DNA from: Rhodocyclaceae bacterium
Lineage (GTDB): Bacteria > Pseudomonadota > Gammaproteobacteria > Burkholderiales > Rhodocyclaceae
Reading direction: 5' to 3'
Assembly: GCA_030681195.1 (NCBI GenBank)
Contig: JAUXXJ010000026.1
Coordinates: forward strand, 124,001 to 188,000
DNA length: 64,000 bases
Position numbers and translations under genes: made by a program. The notes under the pieces were generated by a model, which saw only the letters and a program-made list of their open reading frames with translations, made no database searches and was not told the origin of the DNA. Positions 8,357 through 16,566 of the stretch are shown here, piece after piece; the stretch's first letter is position 1; every line of letters starts with the position of its first letter.

Positions 8357-10762
8357 CTATTTATCCAGCATGGTCAGAAAGTCTTCCGGATTCACACGGA
8401 AAGCAGCCCCGGTTGGACATGCACGGACACAGGCAGAACCACCGATGATGTCGCGGCACATGTCGCATTTGACCGCCTTTTTCCCTTCCGAAGCCAGGGG
8501 GTTTTGCGGCAGGTGCTTTATCTTCATCCCGAAGATGAGGTGCAAGAGACTTGGACGTTGAAATTGTGTTTTCTCCGCCATCTGAATTACCCCATAGGGA
8601 CAGTTGCTCTGGCAGTTACCACATCCTATGCAAGCATCGGTTATGTATACCTCGCCATTGATCGAGCGATGTATGGCGTCAGGCGGACAATCCTTCATGC
8701 AACGGGGATGTTCGCAGTGCCGACATGAGGCCGGAACATGTATCTGTTCGTAGGTCTGTCCGGCACGGCGGCTGAACCGGGAGGTACCATCGTGCAATTC
8801 GGCGCAGGCCGTTTCGCAATTGTCACAACGAATGCATTTTGAATAGTCAATCAGCAACACATCCGTTGCCTCACCGACACCTTGATCCATTAAAAACTGA
8901 ATGAGCCCGCTATTTTTCCCGGAAGTGGATGCTTCTTTTGAACGTACCCCTTCCAGATAGCGGCTGGTGACTTCTCGGCGCACCGATGGGTTCTGGTCGA
9001 GTACTGCATTGAATCGCTCAGCCTCAAGCAGGATCACTTCTGTCGGGGCGGCGGCTCGAACGGTTGCCGTACGCGGCGTTTTGGATATCAGCCCCATTTC
9101 GCCAAAATAGTTGCCGGCTGAAATATAGGCTGCTACTACCTCCTTGTCGTTGCTTTTGCGCGACACCGTGACGGATCCTTTTCGGATCATGTAGAGCGCA
9201 TCTGATTCATCGCCCTCATTGAAGATGACCTCACCGACGGCAAACTGCCTGGATTTGGCCGCCTGAACAAGGTGAGCGACCTCACTTTCAGCGAGTGACG
9301 CGCCAAGGCAACCCCGTATCACCCGCCTGAGCGCGACTTCGTCCAGCTTGCGTTGTACGCCAGGTACTGCATCCAGCAGCTTGAGCATTGAACGGCGGGG
9401 TGTTTCCACCAGCACGCATTCGTTTCCGGCAACTACCGTGGCGGAACGACGCCGCCCGGATAACAGACCGATCTCGCCAAAAAAATCCCCTTGAGCCAGC
9501 TTGATGATGACCTTTTTCCCGTCCTGTCCCTCGATATGTATTTCGACAGCACCGCGTAGCAGCGAAAAGAAGCTGTTGCCGTAGTCATTTCTTCTGAAGA
9601 TCACCTCCCCTGAGGGCGGTGTCAGGACTTCGCTATCCAGCATGAACTCGCGCAGTTGTAGGGTGGTCAGCGGCGCGAACAAGGGCAGGTTGGCCCGGAG
9701 GAGATCGATGCCTTCTGTAACCGTTGGCAGGTCGGGAATCCGTAAAAACTTTGCCAGCAACAGCCCTTGGTCGGCGGGTTCGACCGGGTTTCCCTGGATG
9801 TACTCGATAACCTCATAACCCTGATTCAGGGCCTGCTTTATGAGAGGGTAACCGGCGAGGGCGCCGATGATGTAGAGGCCGGGCACATTCGACTCATACC
9901 GTTCGGACAATTGAGGTACGGCTGCCCGGTCATCGCTCGGAAAACGAATGCCGAAACCTTCGAGCATGCGACGCGGCGGCGTGGCTCCCAGACGGGCAAT
10001 AATACGATGGCACTCAATGCGCTCCATGCCCTGTGGAGACTGCACAACCAGCGACAGGGGGGCATCGCTGCCTGTAATGGCCTCTACACGCACAACCGAC
10101 GTGTTAACCTGGGTCTCGATCCCGCCAGCCTTGATGGCATCCCTGAGTCGTTGGAAATTAGCCTCGCTGCAGGTTGTGAACTCTTCTTGTCGATTAAGGA
10201 GAATGACGCGATTGTGTCCAGTTAATGCCAGTGCATTTTCCACCCCAGCATCGCCACCGCCTATGACGGCGATCGTTTCACTCCTGTACTCATCAGGATC
10301 ATCCAGTTGATATTGAACATTGGGAAGGGTTTCACCAGGAACACCGAGTTTTCGAACGTTGCCCTGCAGACCAATGGCCAGGACGACGCACTCAGTGGTC
10401 AGATGATGACCCGAGGATAGCGATATTAGGAAGCCGTCGTGCTGACGCTGGATATTGGTAACCGGATCGCCAGTCAGCAGATTAATGTCGCGATCCGCAA
10501 GTTCCTGCTGCCAGGTTCTCAAGAGGTCTTCGCGGATTCCAGAGGTAAAGCTTAATGAGCTCCGTAGCGGCAATTGCCGCGGCTCAGACATGACCAACTT
10601 GCCTTTTTGGTAACGACGTATCGTGTTGGCGATGTTGGGGGCGGCTTCGATTAAAACATGCGATATGCCTAATTCTGCTGCGCGCAGCGCTGCGGAGAGG
10701 CCACCGGGTCCTGCGCCTACTATGGCAATTCTGATCCCTTCAGTGGAACTTTGGTTTGCCAT
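8357..10762 (-). CDS. FAD/NAD(P) reductase - two cyclic-nucleotide-binding domains - four-cluster ferredoxin fusion
   Basis: 801 residues in three blocks. Residues 10-325 form a thioredoxin-reductase-like flavoprotein with FAD motif GAGPGG (16-21), NAD(P) motif VIGGGDAG (166-173) and GLYIIGALAG near its end. It lacks the CxxC redox pair of thioredoxin reductase. Residues about 358-475 and 485-605 are two CRP-like cyclic-nucleotide-binding domains. Each keeps a phosphate-binding cassette: FGEIGLLSGRRRSAT (428-442) and FGEMGLISKTPRTAT (553-567). Residues 636-795 are a DmsB/HybA-like ferredoxin with 16 Cys in four groups (from C643, C680, C711 and C766), fitting four [4Fe-4S] clusters. It is soluble. 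It lies 29 bases after a class III cyclase gene and 35 bases before a membrane cytochrome gene, so cyclic-nucleotide control of electron flow from NAD(P)H is a plausible inference. Confidence 0.88.
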   Translation of the reverse strand: MANQSSTEGIRIAIVGAGPGGLSAALRAAELGISHVLIEAAPNIANTIRRYQKGKLVMSEPRQLPLRSSLSFTSGIREDLLRTWQQELADRDINLLTGDPVTNIQRQHDGFLISLSSGHHLTTECVVLAIGLQGNVRKLGVPGETLPNVQYQLDDPDEYRSETIAVIGGGDAGVENALALTGHNRVILLNRQEEFTTCSEANFQRLRDAIKAGGIETQVNTSVVRVEAITGSDAPLSLVVQSPQGMERIECHRIIARLGATPPRRMLEGFGIRFPSDDRAAVPQLSERYESNVPGLYIIGALAGYPLIKQALNQGYEVIEYIQGNPVEPADQGLLLAKFLRIPDLPTVTEGIDLLRANLPLFAPLTTLQLREFMLDSEVLTPPSGEVIFRRNDYGNSFFSLLRGAVEIHIEGQDGKKVIIKLAQGDFFGEIGLLSGRRRSATVVAGNECVLVETPRRSMLKLLDAVPGVQRKLDEVALRRVIRGCLGASLAESEVAHLVQAAKSRQFAVGEVIFNEGDESDALYMIRKGSVTVSRKSNDKEVVAAYISAGNYFGEMGLISKTPRTATVRAAAPTEVILLEAERFNAVLDQNPSVRREVTSRYLEGVRSKEASTSGKNSGLIQFLMDQGVGEATDVLLIDYSKCIRCDNCETACAELHDGTSRFSRRAGQTYEQIHVPASCRHCEHPRCMKDCPPDAIHRSINGEVYITDACIGCGNCQSNCPYGVIQMAEKTQFQRPSLLHLIFGMKIKHLPQNPLASEGKKAVKCDMCRDIIGGSACVRACPTGAAFRVNPEDFLTMLDK

Positions 10763-10791
10763 GGGCGGAGGATCTTGAAGTCGTGGAGTAG

Positions 10792-11904
10792 TTAGTTCGA
10801 CTCAGGTGCGGTAATGATTTCAAAAACTTCCTGCGGCTCGGAGAAGCCTTTGAACTCCAATTTGCCGATGGATTGAAAGCTGATGCTTTCAGCCGCATTG
10901 CGCGCCACCAGTTCCGACACGAGAATTTGTCCCCCCGCTGCCTTGCTACATAGTCGCGCCGAAAAGTTTGTCACGCCACCAATCGCGCCATAGTCTCGAC
11001 GTCCCTCGAAACCGATTGCCCCGATTGTCGCGATACCCTGAGCGATGCCGATGCCCATCGTCAGGCAGTAGCCCCTTGGCAGCCATTCCTTTTGCAGATA
11101 TTTCATGCGTACCTGCATGTCGATGGCCATTTTGGCTGCTTCGAGGTAAGGATGGGCAACTTCGACCGGATCGTTGAAGAAAATCATCATGCCGTCGCCC
11201 GTGAAACGCTCAAGTGTTCCGCCGTGTGCATTGATAAGTTCCCCCATGGCGGCGTGATACTCGCCGAGGACGCGCATGACCTCGTCTGCACCGTGTATCT
11301 CGGTGAATTCCGTATAGCCGCGCAGATCGAGGAAGACAACGACAATTTCGCGTCGCCGCGTTTTCAGGAAATGGTCTTCTTCACCTGTTAGAAGCAGGTC
11401 GGCAACTGCGGGAGAAAAAAACCGCCGTAGCCGGTCAAGGCGCTCCCGCTCGGCGACGCCATCAACGACGCGTTTGGTTAGATCCATGTTCCAGGCTTCA
11501 AGCTCTTCGGCCTGCTTGCGCAATGCAAGATGGTTTTTCACGCGTGCGAGTACGACAGGGGGGCTGATCGGCTTGGTGATGTAGTCGACAGCCCCCACAT
11601 CGAACCCCTGCTGTTCATTGGCGGCGTCGGTCAATGCTGTTACGAAGATTACCGGGATATGACGGGTGGTCGAGTCTGCCTTGAGCCGCTCACAGACTTC
11701 ATAACCATCCATTTCCGGCATCATGATGTCAAGCAGAATCAGGTCGGGGGGGGTGGTGCTTGCGATTTTCAGGGCGCGTGCTCCGTTGTTGGCCAGTTTG
11801 ACGGTGTAGTCATTTTCCAGCACGTCGCACATGATCGAAAGATTCTGTGGCACGTCGTCAACAACCAGGACGACAGGACGAGGAGCAGAGTGGGATTTAT
11901 TCAT
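10792..11904 (-). CDS. Response regulator with class III adenylate/guanylate cyclase output
   Basis: 370 residues. The receiver domain (1-125) has the acidic pair VVDD (14-17), phospho-acceptor D59 in LLDIMMPEMDG, and K111 in ITKP. A short helical linker leads to a class III nucleotidyl cyclase domain (about 185-360) with the two metal-binding Asp residues in FLDLRGYTEF (D193) and RFTGDGMM (D237). The transition-state Asn and Arg are present in VTNFSARL (N313, R317). So phosphorylation probably controls synthesis of cAMP or cGMP. No histidine kinase is encoded nearby. It is the first gene of the operon whose next protein has two cyclic-nucleotide-binding domains. Substrate specificity cannot be fixed from this sequence alone. 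Confidence 0.9.
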   Translation of the reverse strand: MNKSHSAPRPVVLVVDDVPQNLSIMCDVLENDYTVKLANNGARALKIASTTPPDLILLDIMMPEMDGYEVCERLKADSTTRHIPVIFVTALTDAANEQQGFDVGAVDYITKPISPPVVLARVKNHLALRKQAEELEAWNMDLTKRVVDGVAERERLDRLRRFFSPAVADLLLTGEEDHFLKTRRREIVVVFLDLRGYTEFTEIHGADEVMRVLGEYHAAMGELINAHGGTLERFTGDGMMIFFNDPVEVAHPYLEAAKMAIDMQVRMKYLQKEWLPRGYCLTMGIGIAQGIATIGAIGFEGRRDYGAIGGVTNFSARLCSKAAGGQILVSELVARNAAESISFQSIGKLEFKGFSEPQEVFEIITAPESN

Positions 11905-11967
11905 TTACGTAAGGTTCGTGTCTCGTGTCGTATGAAGTGGGTTGCAAATGGGCGTCGGCGTCTGGGC

Positions 11968-11998
11968 GATATCTACCTGAATTTAAGCGGGATATCTA
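11968..11998. promoter_or_regulatory. Repeated GATATCTA sites upstream of the cyclase operon
   Basis: GATATCTA occurs at 11968-11975 and 11991-11998, 23 bases apart (about two helical turns), in the AT-richer stretch 60-95 bases before the cyclase start. This could be an operator; no protein is identified. Confidence 0.3.
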
Positions 11999-12080
11999 GA
12001 TGCTCGCGCAGTGTATACCGATTAGATTGATCTATTCAACATATTTCGGTTGTATGAATGATCAAGCAGGCACGCCAGAA

Positions 12081-12296
12081 CTATTTTCGCTGGTTCTGTT
12101 TTTGGTCGGCAGGTATCGGGGCGGCTAGCGGACGCATTCTGAACATCTGGCAATCCATGCCGCTGGCAGCACGAACTTCGAGATGCGGCAAGGTTCGGCT
12201 CTTGAAATTCATGGCGCGACAACCGTAGGGAAAGCTCGGGTCATATGTAATGAAGTGATGCGCACACCTCATGCATTGCGGCTTTGCTGGAGACAC
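12081..12296 (-). CDS. Small conserved Cys-containing protein
   Basis: 71 residues with a GTG start eight bases after the stop of the EAL/HDOD gene, so it probably belongs to that transcript. The sequence has the metal-site look CMRCAHHF, then YDPSFPYGCRAMNFKSR, LEVRAASGMDCQMF: four Cys (residues 8, 11, 26 and 49) and nearby His. The GTG start is needed to include the first Cys. I recall similar short proteins in other betaproteobacteria, but their function is not known to me. Zinc binding is inferred. Confidence 0.65.
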   Translation of the reverse strand: MSPAKPQCMRCAHHFITYDPSFPYGCRAMNFKSRTLPHLEVRAASGMDCQMFRMRPLAAPIPADQKQNQRK

Positions 12297-12303
12297 AGGC
12301 TGC

Positions 12304-13554
12304 CTAATTATTTTCGCGTCCGATGTTGCTGGCCCAGGTGAGTGCCTGAGTCACGCAAGTATTCACCAACAGGTGGTTGGCGCCGCTCAGTTGTTCGGTG
12401 AGGTTGTGGCAGGCATCGCCGTCGCTGGCCTCAAGGGCTTCAGCCAGTTGCAGCATGATGCCGAGTTGCCCGCTTTTGCTTTCGAGAGCCTCTTGTACGT
12501 CACCGGTAAGCTGAATGCCCTTGAGAATTTCCTCAAAAGGCACGCCCATCAACGTGGGCATCAGCGACATGATGCCGGTCATGAAGGCATGGTCTTCAAA
12601 TTCGCGTACGCCGGGCTTAAGCTTGCCCGCCAGCAGTTCGAGGAAGCGGCCGCGCGTGGCCGCCAGTTGCAGCAGCGGGCTGACGACATTGTCGCCGGCG
12701 GGGTTGGTGTAAAGCAGCAATTGCAGCCAGCGTTGCAGTTGGCGGCGACCGAGTACGGTGATTGCGTGGCGCAGCCCAGTGATTTTGGTGCGCACGCCGG
12801 TCGAGACCGAGTTGGTCAGCCGCATCAGGTTCATGGTCAGGCCGGGTTCGTGTTTGAACACGCCTTCGAGCTGGCTGGTCTCGGCATCTTCCATCACCAT
12901 GCCCAGCAGGCGGACGAGGGCAAGTTGCGAATGCCCCAGTTTCTTGCCGGCGATGATCACCGGTTTGGCGAAGTAGTAGCCCTGGAACAGCCCGTAGCCG
13001 AGCATGTGGCAGTGATCGGCCTGTTCGCGGCTATCTACTTTCTCTGCCAGCAGCGTAAGTGACGGCCAGCGGCGCAGGGCGCTCGTGACAGCCCCGAGTT
13101 GCTCCCTGTTCAAGGGCATCAAGTCGACCTTGACGATCTCGATCAGGTCGAGCAGGGGCTTGAACTTTTCTTCGTAGTTGACGAAATCGTCGAGGGCGAT
13201 GGTGAAGCCGCGTGCCTTGAGTTCGGTGAGGCGTTCGACGATCTCGGGTGTGACCTCGACCGTTTCGAGTACTTCCAGCACGATTTTGTCGGTTGGCAGA
13301 ATCTCGACGATATCGGAGAGCAGTAGGCTGGCATCGCAGTTGATGAAGCCCTTATAGGGCCCGAGTGCCTGCTCGACGCCCAGTTCGGCGAAGGCGTGGT
13401 TGATGACGTTGGCGGTGGCGCCGAGATCATCCTGCACATTGGCTTCGTTCTTCTGTCCGCCGCTGCGGAACAGCAGTTCATAGGCGACCAACTGGTGCTT
13501 GCGGTCGAGAATCGGCTGGCGGCCGATGAAGATTTCTTCAGTGGCCATCGCCAT
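12304..13554 (-). CDS. EAL-HDOD signalling protein (YuxH-like)
   Basis: 416 residues. The N-terminal half is a degenerate EAL domain (GRQPILDRKHQLVAYELLFR, LEVLETVE, ALDDF, VKVDL). Because the EAL signature itself is replaced by YELL, c-di-GMP hydrolysis is unlikely and binding or protein interaction is more probable. The C-terminal half is an HDOD domain (VFKHEPGLTMNLMRLTNS, ITGLRHAITVLGRRQL, HAFMTGIMSLMPTLMG). Such proteins act in signal transduction. Its start overlaps the end of the phosphomannomutase gene by 17 bases. Confidence 0.85.
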   Translation of the reverse strand: MAMATEEIFIGRQPILDRKHQLVAYELLFRSGGQKNEANVQDDLGATANVINHAFAELGVEQALGPYKGFINCDASLLLSDIVEILPTDKIVLEVLETVEVTPEIVERLTELKARGFTIALDDFVNYEEKFKPLLDLIEIVKVDLMPLNREQLGAVTSALRRWPSLTLLAEKVDSREQADHCHMLGYGLFQGYYFAKPVIIAGKKLGHSQLALVRLLGMVMEDAETSQLEGVFKHEPGLTMNLMRLTNSVSTGVRTKITGLRHAITVLGRRQLQRWLQLLLYTNPAGDNVVSPLLQLAATRGRFLELLAGKLKPGVREFEDHAFMTGIMSLMPTLMGVPFEEILKGIQLTGDVQEALESKSGQLGIMLQLAEALEASDGDACHNLTEQLSGANHLLVNTCVTQALTWASNIGRENN

Positions 13555-14920
13555 ACGCCATCTTCAGTCCGGGCCAGACGCGCTGCATGGCCACAGAAAA
13601 GTCTGACTGGATGCGTGCCAATGCTTTGGCGTTATCCGCCTCGAAGCGCAGCACGATCACCGGGGTGGTGTTGGATGCGCGGGCGAGACCAAAACCATCG
13701 GCATATTCGGCCCGCACGCCATCGAGGGTGATGAGCCGCTTCGCCTTGGGAAACTTGCCGTGCTGTTTCAGTTTGGCGATCAGCGCATGCGGCTCGCCTT
13801 CCTGCATCTTGATGTTCAGCTCAGGCGTCGAGAGGGCATTCGGCAGATGCTTGAGCGGCCAGTTGCTGTCGGCCCAGCGCGAAATGATTTCGAGCAGGCG
13901 CGCACCGGCATAGAGGCCGTCATCAAAGCCGTACCAGCGCTCCTTGAAGAACATGTGGCCGCTCATCTCGCCGGCCAGCGGGGCGCCGGTTTCCTTGAGC
14001 TTGGCCTTGATCAGCGCATGGCCGGTGTTCCACATCAGCGGCTGGCCACCCTGATGGCGGATCGATTCGTCCAGCCAGCGCGAGCACTTCACGTCGTAGA
14101 TGATCTGCGCACCGGGGTTGCGTGCCAGTACATCGGCGGCAAACAGCATCAACTGGCGGTCCGGGTAGATGATTTCGCCATCCTTGGTGACGACGCCGAG
14201 GCGGTCGCCGTCGCCATCGAACGCCAGACCGAGTTCGGCATCCGTTTCGCGCAGGGTGCGAATGACGTCGGCGAGGTTCTCGGGCTTCGAGGGATCGGGA
14301 TGATGATTCGGGAAGGTGCCGTCGATGTCGCAGAACAACGGGATGACCTCGCAGCCCATGCGGCGGAACAGTTCCGGGGCCAGTTCGCCGGCGACGCCAT
14401 TGCCGCAGTCGACAACGATCTTCATCGGGCGCGTGAGTTTGACATCACTGACAATGCGGTCGAGATAGGCTTGGCGCACGTCGGTACGGCACAGCACGCC
14501 CCGGCCATTTGAAAAGTCGGCGTTGGCGATACGGCGCAGCAGTTGCTGGATTTGTTCGCCGTGGAGGGTTTCCCCGGCCAGTACCATCTTGAAGCCGTTG
14601 TAGTCGGGCGGATTGTGGCTGCCGGTGACCGAGACGCACGAATCGACCTGCAAATGGTGCGCGGCGAAATAGGTGACGGGGGTGGGCACGCAGCCGATAT
14701 CGACGGCATCGACACCGGTGCTGATGATGCCCTGGGCCAGTGCCGATGCGAGGACGGGCCCCGAGAGACGGCCGTCGCGGCCGATGGCGATGCTGCGGAC
14801 ATCGCGTATGCGCGCCTCGCTGCCGAGCGCCTGGCCAATGGCGTACGCCACCTCGGGCGTCAGCGTTTTGCCGACAATGCCGCGGATGTCATAGGCCTTG
14901 AAGATTTCTTTGGCGATCAT
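13538..14920 (-). CDS. Phosphomannomutase/phosphoglucomutase (AlgC/ManB type)
   Basis: 460-residue alpha-D-phosphohexomutase, which interconverts the 1- and 6-phosphates of mannose or glucose for exopolysaccharide and LPS precursors. Motifs in order: substrate entry KAYDIRGIVG, catalytic phosphoserine loop TGSHNPPDYNGFK, Mg-binding DGDGDR, sugar-specificity loop GEMSGH (favouring both mannose and glucose) and the phosphate-binding end RASNTTPVIVLRFE. The length is typical. The 24-bp element is read RRIANADFS in a loop region. The gene lies near waaF, which uses related sugar precursors. Confidence 0.93.
   Translation of the reverse strand: MIAKEIFKAYDIRGIVGKTLTPEVAYAIGQALGSEARIRDVRSIAIGRDGRLSGPVLASALAQGIISTGVDAVDIGCVPTPVTYFAAHHLQVDSCVSVTGSHNPPDYNGFKMVLAGETLHGEQIQQLLRRIANADFSNGRGVLCRTDVRQAYLDRIVSDVKLTRPMKIVVDCGNGVAGELAPELFRRMGCEVIPLFCDIDGTFPNHHPDPSKPENLADVIRTLRETDAELGLAFDGDGDRLGVVTKDGEIIYPDRQLMLFAADVLARNPGAQIIYDVKCSRWLDESIRHQGGQPLMWNTGHALIKAKLKETGAPLAGEMSGHMFFKERWYGFDDGLYAGARLLEIISRWADSNWPLKHLPNALSTPELNIKMQEGEPHALIAKLKQHGKFPKAKRLITLDGVRAEYADGFGLARASNTTPVIVLRFEADNAKALARIQSDFSVAMQRVWPGLKMAYGDGH
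14512..14535 (+). repeat. Dispersed 24-bp element, copy 4
   Basis: Two mismatches. It lies inside the phosphomannomutase gene (read RRIANADFS). It is the first copy after a 10.8-kb copy-free interval. Confidence 0.85.
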
Positions 14921-14952
14921 CTTGTGATGGGCTCCCTGATGTGCGCGATTAT

Positions 14953-14969
14953 TGCACTGTCAGTGCAAG
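14953..14969. promoter_or_regulatory. Palindrome TTGCACTGTCAGTGCAA
   Basis: A perfect 8+1+8 palindrome 33 bases upstream of the phosphomannomutase start, overlapping the stop of the preceding gene. The one-base centre rules out an efficient hairpin, so an operator is more likely than a terminator. Confidence 0.35.
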
Positions 14970-15385
14970 ACATGCGGCGCGTCGCCGATGCTGCTGGGCG
15001 GCACGGGCGAGGCGTGGTGCATGATCATGCGCCAGCCTTGGGCGCCGCGGACATAGACGTTGGTGGCGGCAACCGGTGCCGCGAGATGCTTTTCGCCCAC
15101 CACCGCAATTTGCTCGACGAGGCTATGCACCGCAAAGAACGGCGCATGCACGGTGGAGAGCGCCAGCAGTTGTACCTTGAGACGGTTGCCGCTGCCGAAA
15201 ATCTGGCGCCAGCCTTCGCGCACCATGGCGTAGCCGGCCAGACGCGCACTTCCAGGAAGAATGCAGACGATCTCCTCGTCTTCCGACCAGACGGCCATCA
15301 TTGCATCGAGATCGCCGCGTTCCAGCGCTTCGTAAAAAGCGCTTTCGGCTTCCTGGGGCGAGGTGTAGATCGGTTTCTTGGGCAT
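14960..15385 (-). CDS. SnoaL/NTF2-like (DUF4440-type) protein
   Basis: 141 residues from the ATG at 15385, one base after the waaF stop, which fits tight coupling. A longer in-frame start would overlap waaF. The sequence PQEAESAFYEALERGDLDAMM, then VWSEDEEIVCILPG, REGWRQIFGSG, TNVYVRGAQGWRMIMHHASP is a typical single-domain cone-shaped NTF2 fold. Members range from ketosteroid-isomerase-like enzymes to binding proteins, so no specific substrate is assigned. Confidence 0.8.
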   Translation of the reverse strand: MPKKPIYTSPQEAESAFYEALERGDLDAMMAVWSEDEEIVCILPGSARLAGYAMVREGWRQIFGSGNRLKVQLLALSTVHAPFFAVHSLVEQIAVVGEKHLAAPVAATNVYVRGAQGWRMIMHHASPVPPSSIGDAPHVLH

Positions 15386-15386
15386 C

Positions 15387-16361
15387 TCAGTGGGGCAAAG
15401 TGGCAAGCACTTGTTCGGGGGCGATATGCTCAAGGCAATGCAGATGCCCTAATGGACATTCGCGCTTGAAGCAGGGGCTGCACTCAAGGTCGAGCGAGAG
15501 GATTGTCGCATGCGCAGAGAGCGGTGGTGTATAGCCCGGACTGGAGGAGCCGTAGAGGGCGACCAGCGGTCGGTCGAGCGCTGCGGCGACGTGCATCAGG
15601 CCGGAGTCGTTGGTAACGACGGCTTTTGCGCTGGCAATCAGGTCGATGGCTTGTTCGAGATTGGTTTTGCCACAGAGGTTGAGCGCCTTGTCCGCCGACT
15701 GTTGCGCTATTTCTGCGCCGACCGGGGCATCCTTGGCTGAGCCAACGATCCAGACCGGTGCCTCAACCTGTCTTGCCAAGGCGGCAAAGTGGTGAATCGG
15801 CCAGCGTTTGGCCGGGCCATATTCCGCCCCCGGGCAGAAAATGATGGGAGCGGTGTTGGCTGGCAGAGCGAGGGCGGTGCGGACGGCCTGTTGCTGTTCC
15901 TGTGTTGATGTCAGACGGGGATTCGGTGTGGGATCACTGAAGTCAGCGGCGAGCGCTGCATAGCGATCGACAAGGCGGGGCAGGGGGCTCTTGGGGTGGC
16001 GCTGGTTGAGCAGGATGAAGCGTGCCTCGCCGGTGTAGCCGATGCGTTCGGGAATTTTTGCAAAAAACGGTACGAGTGCCGACTTCCACGAGTTGGGCAG
16101 CACATAGGCTTGTGAAAAGTCGGCGCTGGCAAGATGGCGTCCCAAGGCTTTTCTGCCGGCCCAGTCGAAGGCGCCGTGGGCGAAGGGATTCTCGATGGTG
16201 GCTGTCACTTCCGGCATGCGCGCCAGTAGAGGCGCGCTCCAGGCCGGGGCCAGAACGTGAATTTCAGCGTCGGGATGCTGCTGATGCAGCCGCATCAGCA
16301 GCGGCTGCATCATGATCGTGTCGCCAATCCATGAGGGGGCGACAACGAGAATTTTGTTAAT
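15387..16361 (-). CDS. waaF: LPS heptosyltransferase II (WaaF/RfaF), probable non-AUG start
   Basis: Family GT9 glycosyltransferase that adds the second heptose to the LPS inner core. Motifs FCPGAEYGPAKRWP, NDSGLMHVAAALDRPLVALYG and the closing LECSPCFKRECPLGH are clear. The first ATG is at 16313, but the conserved N-terminus NKILVVAPSWIGDTIM is encoded in frame upstream of it, reaching an ATT at 16361-16359. No ATG, GTG or TTG is available between. That ATT overlaps the stop of the preceding zinc-finger gene just where an ATGA-type junction would be expected. So AUU initiation, or a base error, is likely. The 24-bp element is read RHLASADFS. Confidence 0.88.
   Translation of the reverse strand: MNKILVVAPSWIGDTIMMQPLLMRLHQQHPDAEIHVLAPAWSAPLLARMPEVTATIENPFAHGAFDWAGRKALGRHLASADFSQAYVLPNSWKSALVPFFAKIPERIGYTGEARFILLNQRHPKSPLPRLVDRYAALAADFSDPTPNPRLTSTQEQQQAVRTALALPANTAPIIFCPGAEYGPAKRWPIHHFAALARQVEAPVWIVGSAKDAPVGAEIAQQSADKALNLCGKTNLEQAIDLIASAKAVVTNDSGLMHVAAALDRPLVALYGSSSPGYTPPLSAHATILSLDLECSPCFKRECPLGHLHCLEHIAPEQVLATLPH
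16115..16138 (+). repeat. Dispersed 24-bp element, copy 5
   Basis: Two mismatches with an exact 14-base core. It lies inside waaF and is read HLASADFS. Confidence 0.85.
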
Positions 16362-16557
16362 GGTGACCCTTCGGCCGTTCCCCAGTGAAACGGTACTTGG
16401 TGCCGCAGTAGGGGCAGGTGGTCTCGCCGCTGTGCGTTTTCAGCACATCGAGGTAGACGCGCGGATGACGCGCCCATAGCGGCGCACCCGGCTGCGGACA
16501 GGCGAGCGGCAGGTCGTGCGCGGTGATGTCGACTTCGCGAGCAGTGTCGTTAGACAT
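16357..16557 (-). CDS. Small zinc-finger protein (zf-CHCC type)
   Basis: 66 residues with the pattern LACPQPGAPLWARHPRVYLD, then TTCPYCGTKYRF: a Cys, a His and a CxxC pair that match the zf-CHCC family, related to the NDUFS6-like zinc subunit of complex I. The bacterial role is unclear. It lies nine bases after ilvE, and its stop overlaps the probable waaF start. Confidence 0.85.
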   Translation of the reverse strand: MSNDTAREVDITAHDLPLACPQPGAPLWARHPRVYLDVLKTHSGETTCPYCGTKYRFTGERPKGHH

Positions 16558-16566
16558 GACGTCTCC

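Noticed and set aside
16066..16090. Possible further element copy in waaF (GTGCCGACTTCC)
   Set aside because: Only about ten core bases match; too degenerate to count next to a better copy at 16115.
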